A DNA stretch of 64,000 nucleotides from Cobetia amphilecti (GCF_030010415.1 NZ_JASCSA010000006.1), one strand, 5' to 3'; positions 16,678 to 26,321 are shown, counted from the stretch's first letter. Notes: generated by a model not told the origin, from the sequence alone. Translations and numbers: made by a program.

Positions 16678-18576
16678 TCAGACCTGTTCTTCCTTCAGGC
16701 GTTCCATGAATTCTGAAACTTTCATGGTGCCGAGGTCTTCACCGGAACGGGTTCTGACAGCTACTGCATCAGCTTCCACTTCCTTGTCGCCAACGACGAT
16801 GAGGTAAGGAACCTTCTGCAGAGTATGCTCACGGATTTTAAAGCCGATCTTCTCGTTCCTCAAGTCTGCTTTGACACGGATGTCATGTTTCTCGAGGCGG
16901 GAGACCAGATCCTTGGCATATTCTGCCTGGGAATCCGTGATATTCATTACGACAACCTGCTCCGGGGCGAGCCAGAATGGCATCGCGCCTGCGTGGTGCT
17001 CGATCAGGATGCCGAGGAAGCGCTCGAAGGAGCCGAGAATCGCGCGGTGCAACATGACCGGCATGCGACGCTCTCCACTTTCATCGACAAACTGGGCACT
17101 GAGACGCTCAGGCAGATTGAAGTCGAGCTGTAGAGTACCACACTGCCAGACACGATTCAGACAATCTCGCAGAGAGAATTCAATCTTTGGTCCATAGAAG
17201 GCACCCTCACCCGGCTGCAGCTCCCACGGCAGGCCAGTCGCATCCAGTGCTGCCTGCAGGCCGGCTTCGGCCTTGTCCCACGCTTCCGGCTCACCGATGA
17301 AGGATTCCGGACGGGTGGAGAGCTTCAGCTCGACGTCTTCGAAGCCGAACTGACGGTAGACTTCCAGCGTCAGACGGATGAAGTCCTCGGCCTCGGACTC
17401 GACCTGATTCTCGGTACAGAAGATGTGGGCGTCATCCTGGGTGAAGCCACGCACGCGCATCAGACCATGCAGAGAGCCGGACGGCTCGTTGCGGTGGCAG
17501 GAGCCGAACTCGGCCAGACGCAGCGGCAGGTCACGGTAGCTCTTCAGGCCCTGATTGAAGACCTGGACGTGACACGGGCAGTTCATCGGCTTGACCGCGT
17601 ACTCACGCTTCTCGGACTCGGTGGTGAACATCAGCTCGTTGTAATGTCCCCAGTGCCCGGACTTCTTCCACAGCGAAAGATCGACCACCTGCGGCGTCTT
17701 GATCTCCTGGTAGCCATTGGCACGCTGGATACGACGCATGTACTGCTCGAGCACCTGATACATGGTCCAGCCATTCGGGTGCCAGAACACCATGCCCGGC
17801 GCTTCTTCCTGCATATGGAAGAGGTCCAGCTTCTTGGCCAGCTTGCGGTGATCGCGCTTCTCGGCTTCCTCGAGACGCTTGAGGTAGGCCTTGAGCTGCT
17901 TCTTGTCCGGCCAGGCGGTGCCATAGATGCGGGTCAGCATCGGCTTGGTGGAATCACCACGCCAGTAGGCACCGGCCAACTTGAGCAGCTGGAAGTGCTT
18001 GAGGTGACGGGTATTCGGCACGTGCGGGCCGCGGCACATGTCGGTGTATTCTTCGTGGTGGTAAAGGCGGATGGTGTCGCCTTCGCCGATGCCCTCGATG
18101 ATCTCCTGCTTGTACGGCTCATCGCGCTTCTCGAAAGCGGCCATGGCCTGGTCACGCGAGACATACTCACGCACCACATCGTACTCGCTGTCGATCAGCT
18201 GCTTCATGCGCTTCTCGATGGTCTCGAGATCTTCCGGGGTGACCGAGCGGCCAAAGTCGATGTCGTAGTAGAAACCGTCATCGATGACCGGGCCGATGGC
18301 CATCTTGGCCTCCGGGTAGAGCTGCTTGACGGCATGACCGATCAGATGCGCGCAGGAGTGACGAATCACGTCCAGGCCTTCCGCATCACGCGCCGTGAGA
18401 ATGGCGACGTTGGCGTCTTCGGTGATCATGTCAGCGGCATCGACCTCGACGCCATTGATCTTGCCGGCCACACAGGCCTTGGCAAGACCGGGACCGATGG
18501 ACTCGGCCAGCTGCATCACGGAAATCGGGGTATCGAAGGTACGCTGGCTGCCGTCAGGCAGAGTAACGATAGGCAT
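16678..18576 (-). CDS. thrS: threonine-tRNA ligase
   Basis: ThrRS charges tRNA-Thr and edits Ser-tRNA-Thr. The 632-residue protein shows the TGS domain (start MPIVTLPDGSQRTF), the second editing domain with HSCAHLIGHAVKQLYP and its metal/editing histidines, the class II catalytic core (RLAEFGSCHRNEPSGSLHGL) and the C-terminal anticodon-binding domain. ATG 18576 was chosen because AAGGAATT precedes it and it aligns with family starts; an in-frame start at 18612 lacks both. It heads the thrS-infC-rpmI-rplT operon. Confidence 0.98.
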   Translation of the reverse strand: MPIVTLPDGSQRTFDTPISVMQLAESIGPGLAKACVAGKINGVEVDAADMITEDANVAILTARDAEGLDVIRHSCAHLIGHAVKQLYPEAKMAIGPVIDDGFYYDIDFGRSVTPEDLETIEKRMKQLIDSEYDVVREYVSRDQAMAAFEKRDEPYKQEIIEGIGEGDTIRLYHHEEYTDMCRGPHVPNTRHLKHFQLLKLAGAYWRGDSTKPMLTRIYGTAWPDKKQLKAYLKRLEEAEKRDHRKLAKKLDLFHMQEEAPGMVFWHPNGWTMYQVLEQYMRRIQRANGYQEIKTPQVVDLSLWKKSGHWGHYNELMFTTESEKREYAVKPMNCPCHVQVFNQGLKSYRDLPLRLAEFGSCHRNEPSGSLHGLMRVRGFTQDDAHIFCTENQVESEAEDFIRLTLEVYRQFGFEDVELKLSTRPESFIGEPEAWDKAEAGLQAALDATGLPWELQPGEGAFYGPKIEFSLRDCLNRVWQCGTLQLDFNLPERLSAQFVDESGERRMPVMLHRAILGSFERFLGILIEHHAGAMPFWLAPEQVVVMNITDSQAEYAKDLVSRLEKHDIRVKADLRNEKIGFKIREHTLQKVPYLIVVGDKEVEADAVAVRTRSGEDLGTMKVSEFMERLKEEQV

Positions 18577-18914
18577 GAAGAATTCCTTGCGTTCAGTGGT
18601 GGCCCTTACCAAGGGTCACGTGAAGCGAATTTGGCCGAACACGGGGCGTCGGCTCGAAATGGGGGCAATGACGATCACGCCCCTCACGCTACTGACCCCG
18701 GCCTACAATGCCTGGGGCGCCGCCCACTGCCCCATGATGATCGAGCGACCAGTCAGGGTGTGGACACATAACGCGGGAACATGAGCGAGGCAAGACCTTA
18801 GCAGCCCGTTCAAAAGTCGTAAAGATACGCTTGAGCCACTGAAGACCATGCACGACACGAACGCAGACGGGGCGCCCTGAGGCGCCCCGTCTGATTCAGC
18901 TTACCGCGTTCGGC
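18577..18914. other. 338-base gap upstream of thrS
   Basis: The gap holds the thrS leader on the minus strand and the terminator of the OmpA-like gene (18865-18892). E. coli thrS has a tRNA-like operator in its leader; I could not confirm an equivalent fold by eye. No gene is supported. Confidence 0.4.
18865..18892 (-). terminator. GC hairpin after the OmpA-like gene
   Basis: AGACGGGGCGCC pairs perfectly with GGCGCCCCGTCT around a four-base loop just after the stop of the lipoprotein gene. The following T-run is poor, so termination strength is uncertain. Confidence 0.6.
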
Positions 18915-19790
18915 TTACTTGACTTCAGCAAGCTCGACACGACGGTTTTCGGCACGGCCTGCAGCGGTATCGTTGCTGGCGACCGGCTGCTCTTCACCGT
19001 AGCCCACAGTCTGGATACGGTTGGCGCCAACACCTTCGGAAGCCAGGTAGGCCTTCACGGAGTCAGCACGCTTCTGGGACAGCTGCTTGTTGTAGGAGTC
19101 AGAACCCACGGAGTCAGTGTGACCTTCGACGCGAACGCGGACGTTCTCGTTGGAGACCAGCTTGGCCGCCACACCGTTCAGCACTTTCTCAGCGTTGGCA
19201 GTCAGCTTGGCGGAGTCGAACTCGAAGTTCACGTCACGCAGGACGAGGTCAGCGACGCAACCCAGTGCATTGACCTTGGCGCCGGCCGGGGTGTTCGGGC
19301 ACTGGTCCTGGTAGTCCGGCACGCCGTCACCATCGGAATCGAGCGGGCAGCCTTTCGCGTCAACAGTGACGCCGGCCGGAGTACCCGGGCACTGGTCCTT
19401 GTAGTCAGCAACGCCGTCACCGTCGGTGTCCAGCGGGCAGCCTTTCGCATCGACAGCGACGCCAGCCGGAGTACCCGGGCATTCGTCACGATCGTTCGGC
19501 ACGCCGTCGCCATCGTCGTCCATGGACTTCGGAGCATCGTCAGCACACAGCAGTGCACCGGCAGTCGCGCCGCCGACAGCACCCAGAGAAGCGCCGGTGT
19601 CTTCGTCGCTGTCGCCAGAGACGCCGTAACCAATCCCGCCACCGATCAGGCCACCGGCCAGACCGCAGACGAACGGCTGGCTGTACCAGGGCTTCTCAGC
19701 AGATGAAGACTGGGAAGCAGAGCTTGCGCAGCCAGACAGGCCAACAACCAATGCAGAACCCAGAACCAGGCCAGTCGTAGATCTTTTCAT
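18915..19790 (-). CDS. OmpA-family lipoprotein with three TSP3 repeats
   Basis: The 291-residue protein begins MKRSTTGLVLGSALVVGLSG followed by a lipobox cysteine, so it is predicted to be lipidated. Residues about 40-75 contain a glycine-rich zipper (GGLIGGGIGYGVSG). Then come three thrombospondin type 3-like repeats of about 31 residues with DGDGVPD/DGDGVAD calcium-binding loops and Cys pairs, and a C-terminal OmpA peptidoglycan-binding domain (NFEFDSAKLT, GHTDSVGSDSYN, NRRVELAEV). It probably tethers the outer membrane to peptidoglycan. ATG 19790 gives the signal peptide; an earlier start at 19817 is unlikely. Confidence 0.92.
   Translation of the reverse strand: MKRSTTGLVLGSALVVGLSGCASSASQSSSAEKPWYSQPFVCGLAGGLIGGGIGYGVSGDSDEDTGASLGAVGGATAGALLCADDAPKSMDDDGDGVPNDRDECPGTPAGVAVDAKGCPLDTDGDGVADYKDQCPGTPAGVTVDAKGCPLDSDGDGVPDYQDQCPNTPAGAKVNALGCVADLVLRDVNFEFDSAKLTANAEKVLNGVAAKLVSNENVRVRVEGHTDSVGSDSYNKQLSQKRADSVKAYLASEGVGANRIQTVGYGEEQPVASNDTAAGRAENRRVELAEVK
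19264..19530 (-). repeat. three ~93-bp coding repeats (TSP3 units)
   Basis: Three tandem copies encode the type 3 repeats with shared peptides DGDGV, CPGTPAG and DAKGCPLD. The first two (in protein order) are nearly identical at DNA level across stretches such as the CPGTPAGV codons, pointing to recent duplication or gene conversion. Confidence 0.75.
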
Positions 19791-20067
19791 GTAAGACTCC
19801 TTCTTAACACAGCGCAATATGTAACGAGGGTGTTACGTATCGACTCAGTATAAGAGCCGAACTCGTTACGATGAAAGGAATTTTATTCAAATCTTCCTTT
19901 AAGAAGAAAGCACATGCAGGTGCGTCCTTCCAGCTCTGATCGGGTCTGTTTCCCTTGAAAACGGTACCGATCCTCAGGCATACGGTGAAGGAAAACAGTG
20001 TTTTTTGCAACGTCGAAAAACTTTGACACTAACTGTATCAGAATGGCGACGCTGTAAAACCCCTGTT

Positions 20068-21222
20068 TTACTCTCTTTCAAGGTGCTGGCGAACCAGCCC
20101 CTCGAAAATCTCGACGCCGGGCGCCAACAGCGTATCAGGAAAATCGTAATCGGGGTGGTGAAGCCCCGGCATTTCCTCACCTGCGCCAAATGTGAACATG
20201 GCGGCGTGGCAATCACGTGCCAGCACGCCAAAGTCCTCGGACCAGCGATGTGCCTGAGGAAGTTCCACGCAATCAAGCTCTTGCTGTCGTGCCACGCGAC
20301 GAATCATGTCGTTCGCTTCAGGCGAATTCCAGGTCGCATCGAAGGTGTCACACCAGTCCACATCGATGCCCAGACGGTCTTCTTCCGCCTCGCTGCGCGC
20401 CAGTGACACCGCCGCTTCGGCCAGCGCCTTCATCATGTCATCGCTCTCGGTGCGCAGGGTGACCATCACCTCGGCGTCGCCCGGTGAGGTGCCGAACGCG
20501 ACCTCGCCCAGGCGCGCATGAATCAGGGTCACCATCGCAAGTCCGGTCTCATCGGCAAATTGCAACGGCAGACGCGACAGGCCTTGCATAATGCGACACA
20601 TGGCCATCGCCGGGCTGCGACCATTTTCCGGGTGGGCCGCATGTGCACAGAGCCCGGAGAGCCGCACGATCATGCCGCGTGAGGCACAGGTGAAGGCATG
20701 GTCGCGCACGCTGACTTCCCCGAGGGGGCGCCCCGGCAGGTTGTGGCACGAATAGAGATAGTCCGGCTTGAGCGCGGCAAAGGCCTTGCTGCGCACGACG
20801 GCGCGCGCGCCTTCGCCGGTTTCCTCGGCGGGCTGGAACAGCAACACCACCTCGCCCCTGGCGACCGGAGACGCCGCCAGGCGCTGCGCCACGCCCAGCA
20901 TCCAGCTCATGTGGCCGTCATGGCCACACAGGTGCCCGACATGCGGGTGACAGGAGGACCAGTCGCCGCGTGGCGCCTCATCGATGGGCAGCGCATCCAG
21001 CTCACAGCGCAGCATGACGCGCGGGCCTGGCTCGGCGCCGCGGAAGATGGCGGCCAGACCATGCCCACCCAGCCCGCTGACCACCTCGGCGCCGGCCTCC
21101 TCCATCCAGCCGGCGATGCAGGCCGCCGTGGCGGCTTCCTGTCCGGAGAGTTCCGGTGAGCGGTGCAGGGCGTGACGCAGCTCGGCCAGCGGCGTGCCCA
21201 GCAAGGAAAGTGTCGTGTTCAT
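20068..21222 (-). CDS. M20-family amidohydrolase (hippurate/N-acyl-amino-acid hydrolase-like)
   Basis: This family hydrolyses amide bonds of N-acylated amino acids with two metal ions. The sequence shows RCELDALPIDE, the metal-ligand cluster HLCGHDGHM, the catalytic-base region AEETGEGA and later SCHNLPGRPLGEV, all in family order, with the dimerisation insert from about 180 to 290. ATG 21222 is chosen since GAGG precedes it; ATG 21243, overlapping the DUF2489 stop, is the alternative. The exact substrate is not predictable. The two genes form one unit on the minus strand. Confidence 0.85.
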   Translation of the reverse strand: MNTTLSLLGTPLAELRHALHRSPELSGQEAATAACIAGWMEEAGAEVVSGLGGHGLAAIFRGAEPGPRVMLRCELDALPIDEAPRGDWSSCHPHVGHLCGHDGHMSWMLGVAQRLAASPVARGEVVLLFQPAEETGEGARAVVRSKAFAALKPDYLYSCHNLPGRPLGEVSVRDHAFTCASRGMIVRLSGLCAHAAHPENGRSPAMAMCRIMQGLSRLPLQFADETGLAMVTLIHARLGEVAFGTSPGDAEVMVTLRTESDDMMKALAEAAVSLARSEAEEDRLGIDVDWCDTFDATWNSPEANDMIRRVARQQELDCVELPQAHRWSEDFGVLARDCHAAMFTFGAGEEMPGLHHPDYDFPDTLLAPGVEIFEGLVRQHLERE

Positions 21223-21242
21223 GCCTGCCTCGTGAAGACTCA

Positions 21243-21755
21243 TCAGACGGCCTGCCCCAGATCTGCTGGCGAAGCGGGACGCTTGCGCCCCAGGTAATGC
21301 TGATGCCAGAACTCCATGTTGCTCAGCACGCGACTCGCCGCCAGCTGCAGCGGCTCCGCCAGCGCTTCCTCGACGGCGATGCGCTCCTTGTCTTCGGCAA
21401 GGCGCTCACGCGGCGACAGCTCCTTGCGCGCCGAATGGGTGTGCAGGTGTGAGACCCGCCCATGCAGGACACCGAAGACCGAGAGCACGTCATCTTCGGC
21501 CAGCCTGGTATCGAGAATCTCGATCAACACCTTGCAGCGCAGACCGCCTTCCACCATGTCGACCTGCCCGGCCTGCATGGCGCGTGCGATGGCTTCGAGG
21601 CTTTCCAGGCAGTTGGCGCGCGCCTGGATGAGCTCTTGCTCACGACGCGCCTCACGCACCTTGACCTCGCGGCGCAGCTTGAGGGCATAGAACGCCAATC
21701 CCGCGATGATGATGATCGCGATGACGGCCAGAATGATGCTGATAGTCAGGGACAT
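21243..21755 (-). CDS. DUF2489 domain membrane protein
   Basis: This 170-residue protein has a single N-terminal membrane helix (about residues 4-27) and then a cytoplasmic charged region containing REVKVREARREQE and a conserved-looking core with NCLESLEAIARAM and GGLRCKVLIEILD, which I associate with DUF2489. Its function is unknown. ATG 21755 was selected because AGGAGA lies just upstream; longer frames extend into non-coding sequence. It precedes the M20 hydrolase with touching ends. Confidence 0.75.
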   Translation of the reverse strand: MSLTISIILAVIAIIIIAGLAFYALKLRREVKVREARREQELIQARANCLESLEAIARAMQAGQVDMVEGGLRCKVLIEILDTRLAEDDVLSVFGVLHGRVSHLHTHSARKELSPRERLAEDKERIAVEEALAEPLQLAASRVLSNMEFWHQHYLGRKRPASPADLGQAV

Positions 21756-21872
21756 GCCTTTCTCCTGCGGTAAACAAGCCATGAGTATAGGGACTGCGCA
21801 CGCGACACCCAAGGCGGGGCACTGCGACCGATGACCACGTAGCCCACCCTCGCCCACGCCTTGCGTCAACAA

Positions 21873-21899
21873 AAGGCCCCGCATCAGGGATACGGGGCC
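21873..21899 (-). terminator. terminator after the GT4 gene
   Basis: GGCCCCG pairs with CGGGGCC around an 11-base loop, followed on the minus strand by TTTTG. It lies 88 bases after the stop of the glycosyltransferase gene. Confidence 0.75.
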
Positions 21900-21986
21900 A
21901 GTCGTGTCATTCACTCTTGCACGCTTTTCTCTGTCGCACTCATGCTTCGTCCGGCACGCGAGCGATCAATCTGTCAGCGCAGATCT

Positions 21987-23120
21987 TCACCGCCCCGCCA
22001 TCAAGGCCTCGAAGCTGGCCTTGAGCTTGAGATTCTGCGCCTGATGCGAGTAATTGCGTGCCAGGCTGGCCAACGCTGTGCTCAGCGCCTGCGTGTCGCT
22101 CTCGAGCAGATGGGTGCAGCGCTCGGCCCACTGCTGTGGCGTGGACTCTGCCGCCATGACCAGCTCAGGGTAGTCATCGAGCAGCTCAGCCGAGCCAACC
22201 CGCGCATTGAGCAGCACCGGCGCACCACAGGCCATCGCCTCCAGCGCGACACGCCCGAACTCCTCGATATGGGCCGGCATCACGAACAGGTCCAGCGCAC
22301 CATAGAGCGTCTCGACCTCGGGAATGGTCGAGCGCCAGATCATGCGCTCGGCGATGCCCGCCTCCCTGGCCTGCTGCTGGTAAGGCGCGGCATCATCCTT
22401 GCCTACCACCAGGAAGCGATAGCGGCCCGGTGAGGCCTGCTCCATCAGCGCCGCCATCGCCACGAACCCGGCCACGTTGCGCTTGGTGAAGTTGCCGGAT
22501 GACACCAGACCGACCAGCAGCTCATCTTCGGCCACGCCCAATGCCTCACGCTGGGCGGTGCGCCCTGCGCGCGCACGCTCGACCGTGAATTGCACCGGGT
22601 CATAGCCCGGGTAGCTGATCTCGATCCGCTCAGGCACGATACCGTAGCGCGCCATCAGATCCTCGCCCATCATGCGCGAATTGACCGCGACCTGACGGAA
22701 CTTGCCACCCTTGAGCACGTGATCATGAATCGCCGCCACTTCGTGGTCGCGAGGCAGCTCACGGCCATGGATGCACTGCGAGGCAAGGTGCACGCAATTG
22801 TGCAGATAGACGGTATCCGGGCTTTCGCAGTCACCATGACTGATCAGCAGGTCGGGCGCATGACGGCTGGCCCAGGCCTGAACACGGCGATTGAACCAGA
22901 AACGTCGATACGCCCCCTTGAAGGGCCACCGCCACAGGCGCACCAGCTCCGCGCCGTGGGCGCGAGCCAGTTCAGGCTTGCCGCGCTCGGCGAGAATCAC
23001 CACGCGATAGCCCAGCGCGCGCAACGCATCCGCCTGCTCGAAGGCATTGCGGCTGGCACCGGTGTTCTTCTCGACCTGACGAATGGCGATCGCGGCCAGC
23101 TTGCCTGCACCAGTGCTCAC
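21987..23120 (-). CDS. GT4-type glycosyltransferase
   Basis: The 377-residue protein resembles two-domain GT-B enzymes. The C-terminal half has the GT4 pattern: PERIEISYPGYD, VGLVSSGNFTKRNVAGF, then EEFGRVALEAMACGAPVL with the E-x7-E nucleotide-sugar motif. WaaG-like LPS glucosyltransferases are the closest type I recall, but donor and acceptor are unproven. The start overlaps the ugd stop by four bases, so a UDP-sugar donor made by Ugd or GalE (UDP-glucuronate, UDP-galactose) is a reasonable guess. Confidence 0.85.
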   Translation of the reverse strand: MSTGAGKLAAIAIRQVEKNTGASRNAFEQADALRALGYRVVILAERGKPELARAHGAELVRLWRWPFKGAYRRFWFNRRVQAWASRHAPDLLISHGDCESPDTVYLHNCVHLASQCIHGRELPRDHEVAAIHDHVLKGGKFRQVAVNSRMMGEDLMARYGIVPERIEISYPGYDPVQFTVERARAGRTAQREALGVAEDELLVGLVSSGNFTKRNVAGFVAMAALMEQASPGRYRFLVVGKDDAAPYQQQAREAGIAERMIWRSTIPEVETLYGALDLFVMPAHIEEFGRVALEAMACGAPVLLNARVGSAELLDDYPELVMAAESTPQQWAERCTHLLESDTQALSTALASLARNYSHQAQNLKLKASFEALMAGR

Positions 23121-24469
23121 GACGCCTCCTGCACACGACGCATGGAGTCACCGCGACCGACCGCGTAGTACATCAGGCCGGCGGCCTTCATGGCGGCGGG
23201 CTCGAACAGGTTGCGGCCATCGACCACCACCGGGAAACCAAGCTGCGCCTTGAGCCACTCGCCATCCAGGGTACGGAATTCCTTCCACTCGGTGCACACC
23301 ACCAGTGCATCGGCGCCCTTGACCGCCTGCTGACGATCCGCGACCAGCACCAAGTCGTCGCGCTCGCCGTAGATGCGGCGGCATTCCTTCATCGCTTCCG
23401 GGTCATAGGCCTGCACGGTCGCGCCAGCGGCCCACAGCGCTTCCATCAGCGTGCGGCTCGGCGCGTCGCGCATGTCATCGGTGTTGGGCTTGAAGGCCAG
23501 ACCCCAGACGGCGATGGTCTTGCCCTTGAGGTCGCCATCGAAGGCCCGCGACAGCTTGTCGAACAGCGTGACCTTCTGGCGCTTGTTGACCGACTCGACA
23601 GCGGTCAGCAGCTCGGCGTCATAGCCGACCTGACTGGCAGTACGCGCCAATGCCTGGACATCCTTCGGGAAGCAGGAACCGCCATAGCCACAACCGGGAT
23701 AGATGAAGTGGTAGCCGATACGCGGGTCACTGCCGATGCCACGACGTACTTCCTCGATGTCCGCGCCGAGACGCTCGGCCAGATTGGAAATCTCGTTCAT
23801 GAAGCTGATCTTGGTCGCCAGCATGGCGTTGGCGGCGTACTTGGTCAGCTCGGCGGCGCGCACATCCATGAACATCAGCTTTTCATGGTTGCGGTTGTAG
23901 GGCGCGTAGCATTCGCGCATGCGCTCACGCACCTTCTCGGAATCGGTGCCGACCACGATGCGCGCGCCACGCGTGAAGTCCTCCAGCGCCGCGCCTTCCT
24001 TGAGAAATTCCGGGTTGGAACAGACATCGAAGTCGACACTTTCGCCGCGCTCGGCGAGCACTTCGGCGACTCGCGCCGTGACGCGGTCTGCCGTGCCCAC
24101 CGGCACGGTGGACTTGTCGATGATGACCTTGTAGTCATTCATGTGCTCGCCGATGGTGCCAGCCACCGCAAGCACGTACTTGAGGTCGGCGCTGCCGTCC
24201 TCGTCCGGCGGTGTGCCCACGGCGATGAACTGCAGCACGCCATGCTCGACGGCCTGACGGGCGTCAGTGGTGAAGTTGAGACGGCCGGCCTCGACATTGC
24301 GCAGCACCATGCTCTCCAGCCCCGGCTCGAAGATGGGGATCTCGCCTTGCTTGAGGCCATCGATCTTGGCCGCATCAACGTCCATGCAGATCACGTCATG
24401 GCCGACATCGGCCAGACAGGTGCCAGTCACCAGGCCTACGTAGCCTGTTCCGAAGACAGTGATTTTCAT
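23117..24469 (-). CDS. ugd: UDP-glucose 6-dehydrogenase
   Basis: Ugd oxidises UDP-glucose to UDP-glucuronate, a precursor for capsule, LPS sugars or aminoarabinose. Residues 1-30 show the NAD-binding motif GTGYVGLVTGTCLADVGH; later blocks include STVPVGTADRV, NPEFLKEGAALEDF, and the catalytic cysteine in GYGGSCFPKD. The length of 450 is typical. It sits one base after the phosphoethanolamine-transferase-like gene and overlaps the GT4 gene, so the three form a tight operon. Confidence 0.96.
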   Translation of the reverse strand: MKITVFGTGYVGLVTGTCLADVGHDVICMDVDAAKIDGLKQGEIPIFEPGLESMVLRNVEAGRLNFTTDARQAVEHGVLQFIAVGTPPDEDGSADLKYVLAVAGTIGEHMNDYKVIIDKSTVPVGTADRVTARVAEVLAERGESVDFDVCSNPEFLKEGAALEDFTRGARIVVGTDSEKVRERMRECYAPYNRNHEKLMFMDVRAAELTKYAANAMLATKISFMNEISNLAERLGADIEEVRRGIGSDPRIGYHFIYPGCGYGGSCFPKDVQALARTASQVGYDAELLTAVESVNKRQKVTLFDKLSRAFDGDLKGKTIAVWGLAFKPNTDDMRDAPSRTLMEALWAAGATVQAYDPEAMKECRRIYGERDDLVLVADRQQAVKGADALVVCTEWKEFRTLDGEWLKAQLGFPVVVDGRNLFEPAAMKAAGLMYYAVGRGDSMRRVQEAS

Positions 24470-24470
24470 G

Positions 24471-26321
24471 TCAGTCCTTGAGGGTTTCTGAAGGTAATGA
24501 AGCAGGTGACAAGGTGAACGCCGATGAATCCTCTGACGGCGTCACGCGGGAATCCGGTTGTGGGGCTTGCCCGTCGCGTTTCGCGCCCTGCCCGGACATG
24601 AACTCCGGGCGCTCCAGCAGCTCGGTGGTCGCCTCGACCGCTTCCTCGAGCTCTTCGGCACCCGGCGCGAGAGGTCGGGAAAGAAAGTCCGACGGCAGGG
24701 CTTCATAGAAGTTCAATCGCCCTAGCTGGTCCAGCACCGGATGACGCCCACGCGGCTGATAGCAGACCGCCCAGGGCGACAGGCACGGCTTGTCACCGGA
24801 GAAGCGGATACCCAGCCAGTCGCTGGCCAGATAGGGCAGGTCAAAACTGGCGAAAGGCTCATCGGCGTGCGAACGCAGGCGCGTCAGCTCGCGCGCGGGA
24901 TTGGGCGCCTGCCCCGTCTGCCACAGCCACAGCGGAATACGGTACGGCGCCTGACTGGGGCGATCACCACCATGCACATAGGCGTCACTGAGCGGGTCAT
25001 GCTCGAGGCCGTGGTCCGATAGATAGAGCACGCCAGCGGGTCGCCCTTCGAGGCGCTGGAAGACGCCCTCGATCACCTGATCCGTGAAGCGGATGCTGTC
25101 ATCGTAGGCATCGGTCAGCGGTGAGCGGCTGTCCGGGGTCAGGAAATAGCGCAGTGAATCCGGGTACTGCAGGCTGGCCGGCGGGTGACTGCCGTAGAGA
25201 TGCAGCACGATCAGCCGCGGCCCCTCGACCTCGCGCGCCAACGCCTCATCAAGCGCATCCAGCAAGCCATCGTCATAGTCGGTCATGATGGTGCGAGCGA
25301 CATCGGCACGCTGGGCGATGGCGGTGATCCAGGTGCGCTCGGAGGTGATATCGAGCCCCTGGCGCGACAGCCACTCGGTATGATAGCCGGCCTGATTGGC
25401 CAGCGAGATCAGATTGGCGTCCAGGTAGCGCGGCGAGAAGGTTCGCGGGTCGGTCAGGCTGGCCAGCATCGGTACCGCCAGCACGGTCTGTGGCGCCGGC
25501 GCGATGGCCTGATCGAAGACCACCAGCTCGTCGCGACGCGCATCGAGATTCGGCGTCGTGGCGCGGGAATAGCCATACAGCGACAGCTGATCGCGGCGCT
25601 GGGATTCGCCGATGATCAGGACGAAGACGGCATCATCCGACACCTCGGGGCTGCGCGAGACGCCACCGAAATCATAGTCATCCGCCATCAGCGCCTTGTA
25701 GCGCTCCTTCTCCCACCAGGCATGCGAGGTGGTGGCCAGGTTCCAGCCCGGCGAGACCGACAGCGTCGTGATGGCCAACGGCACGCTGGCCCGCCCCCAC
25801 TGCCAGCTACCGGCCAGCAGCATCAGCATCCAGAGCACGAAGGCGATTCCGCTGCGCCCACCCAGCCGGGCGCGAGCCAGCCCCGCCCCGAAGCGATTGC
25901 CCAGTGACAGCGCCAGCAGGAAGAATCCCAGCGGAACGATCAGGGCCAGCGGGAACTTGAACAGCATCGCCATCGATTCGCTGCGGCTGGTATCCAGCGA
26001 GCTGAGCGCAAAGGCCAGCCCATAGCGGGAATCGTAATAGACGGCGCTGACCACACTTGCGGAGAGATTGACGCCCAGCGCCGCCATCAGCCCCAGCGCC
26101 GGCCAACGCCAGCGCGGACGATGCAGCGCCGCCAGCAGACACGGCCACAGCAACAGATTGCCGAGCAGGATCAGGCCGCCCTCGAGCAGGCCGTGATAGA
26201 TCAACGGCACCAAACTCGCCAGCAGGGCCAGCGTGATGGCGGAGATCACCCCGGCCCGCTTGCTCGCCTGATCGCTGCGCGCAAACAGGCGACGGACGAG
26301 GCGCTGCAGCAGGCCCTTCAT
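24471..26321 (-). CDS. phosphoethanolamine-transferase-like sulfatase-fold membrane protein
   Basis: The N-terminal ~190 residues hold about five membrane helices; the rest is a periplasmic alkaline-phosphatase-superfamily domain. The metal/nucleophile block reads IIGESQRRDQLSLYGYSRAT, matching EptA/CptA/OpgE proteins but with Ser at the nucleophile position usually held by Thr. SDHGLEH and an HGG motif further on supply other metal ligands. Such proteins add phosphoethanolamine (or similar head groups) to lipid A, LPS core or glucans. A ~70-residue acidic, low-complexity tail follows the catalytic domain. First gene of the operon with ugd and GT4. Confidence 0.85.
   Translation of the reverse strand: MKGLLQRLVRRLFARSDQASKRAGVISAITLALLASLVPLIYHGLLEGGLILLGNLLLWPCLLAALHRPRWRWPALGLMAALGVNLSASVVSAVYYDSRYGLAFALSSLDTSRSESMAMLFKFPLALIVPLGFFLLALSLGNRFGAGLARARLGGRSGIAFVLWMLMLLAGSWQWGRASVPLAITTLSVSPGWNLATTSHAWWEKERYKALMADDYDFGGVSRSPEVSDDAVFVLIIGESQRRDQLSLYGYSRATTPNLDARRDELVVFDQAIAPAPQTVLAVPMLASLTDPRTFSPRYLDANLISLANQAGYHTEWLSRQGLDITSERTWITAIAQRADVARTIMTDYDDGLLDALDEALAREVEGPRLIVLHLYGSHPPASLQYPDSLRYFLTPDSRSPLTDAYDDSIRFTDQVIEGVFQRLEGRPAGVLYLSDHGLEHDPLSDAYVHGGDRPSQAPYRIPLWLWQTGQAPNPARELTRLRSHADEPFASFDLPYLASDWLGIRFSGDKPCLSPWAVCYQPRGRHPVLDQLGRLNFYEALPSDFLSRPLAPGAEELEEAVEATTELLERPEFMSGQGAKRDGQAPQPDSRVTPSEDSSAFTLSPASLPSETLKD

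Noticed and set aside
17425..18771. 448-codon plus-strand frame
   Set aside because: Antisense to thrS, no recognisable domains and no ribosome binding site.
18577..18790. tRNA-like thrS operator as in E. coli
   Set aside because: I could not draw convincing anticodon-like hairpins; a structure prediction would be needed.
19264..19530. Repeats considered as a CRISPR array
   Set aside because: They are in-frame coding repeats of about 93 bp with no spacers; they encode TSP3 units.
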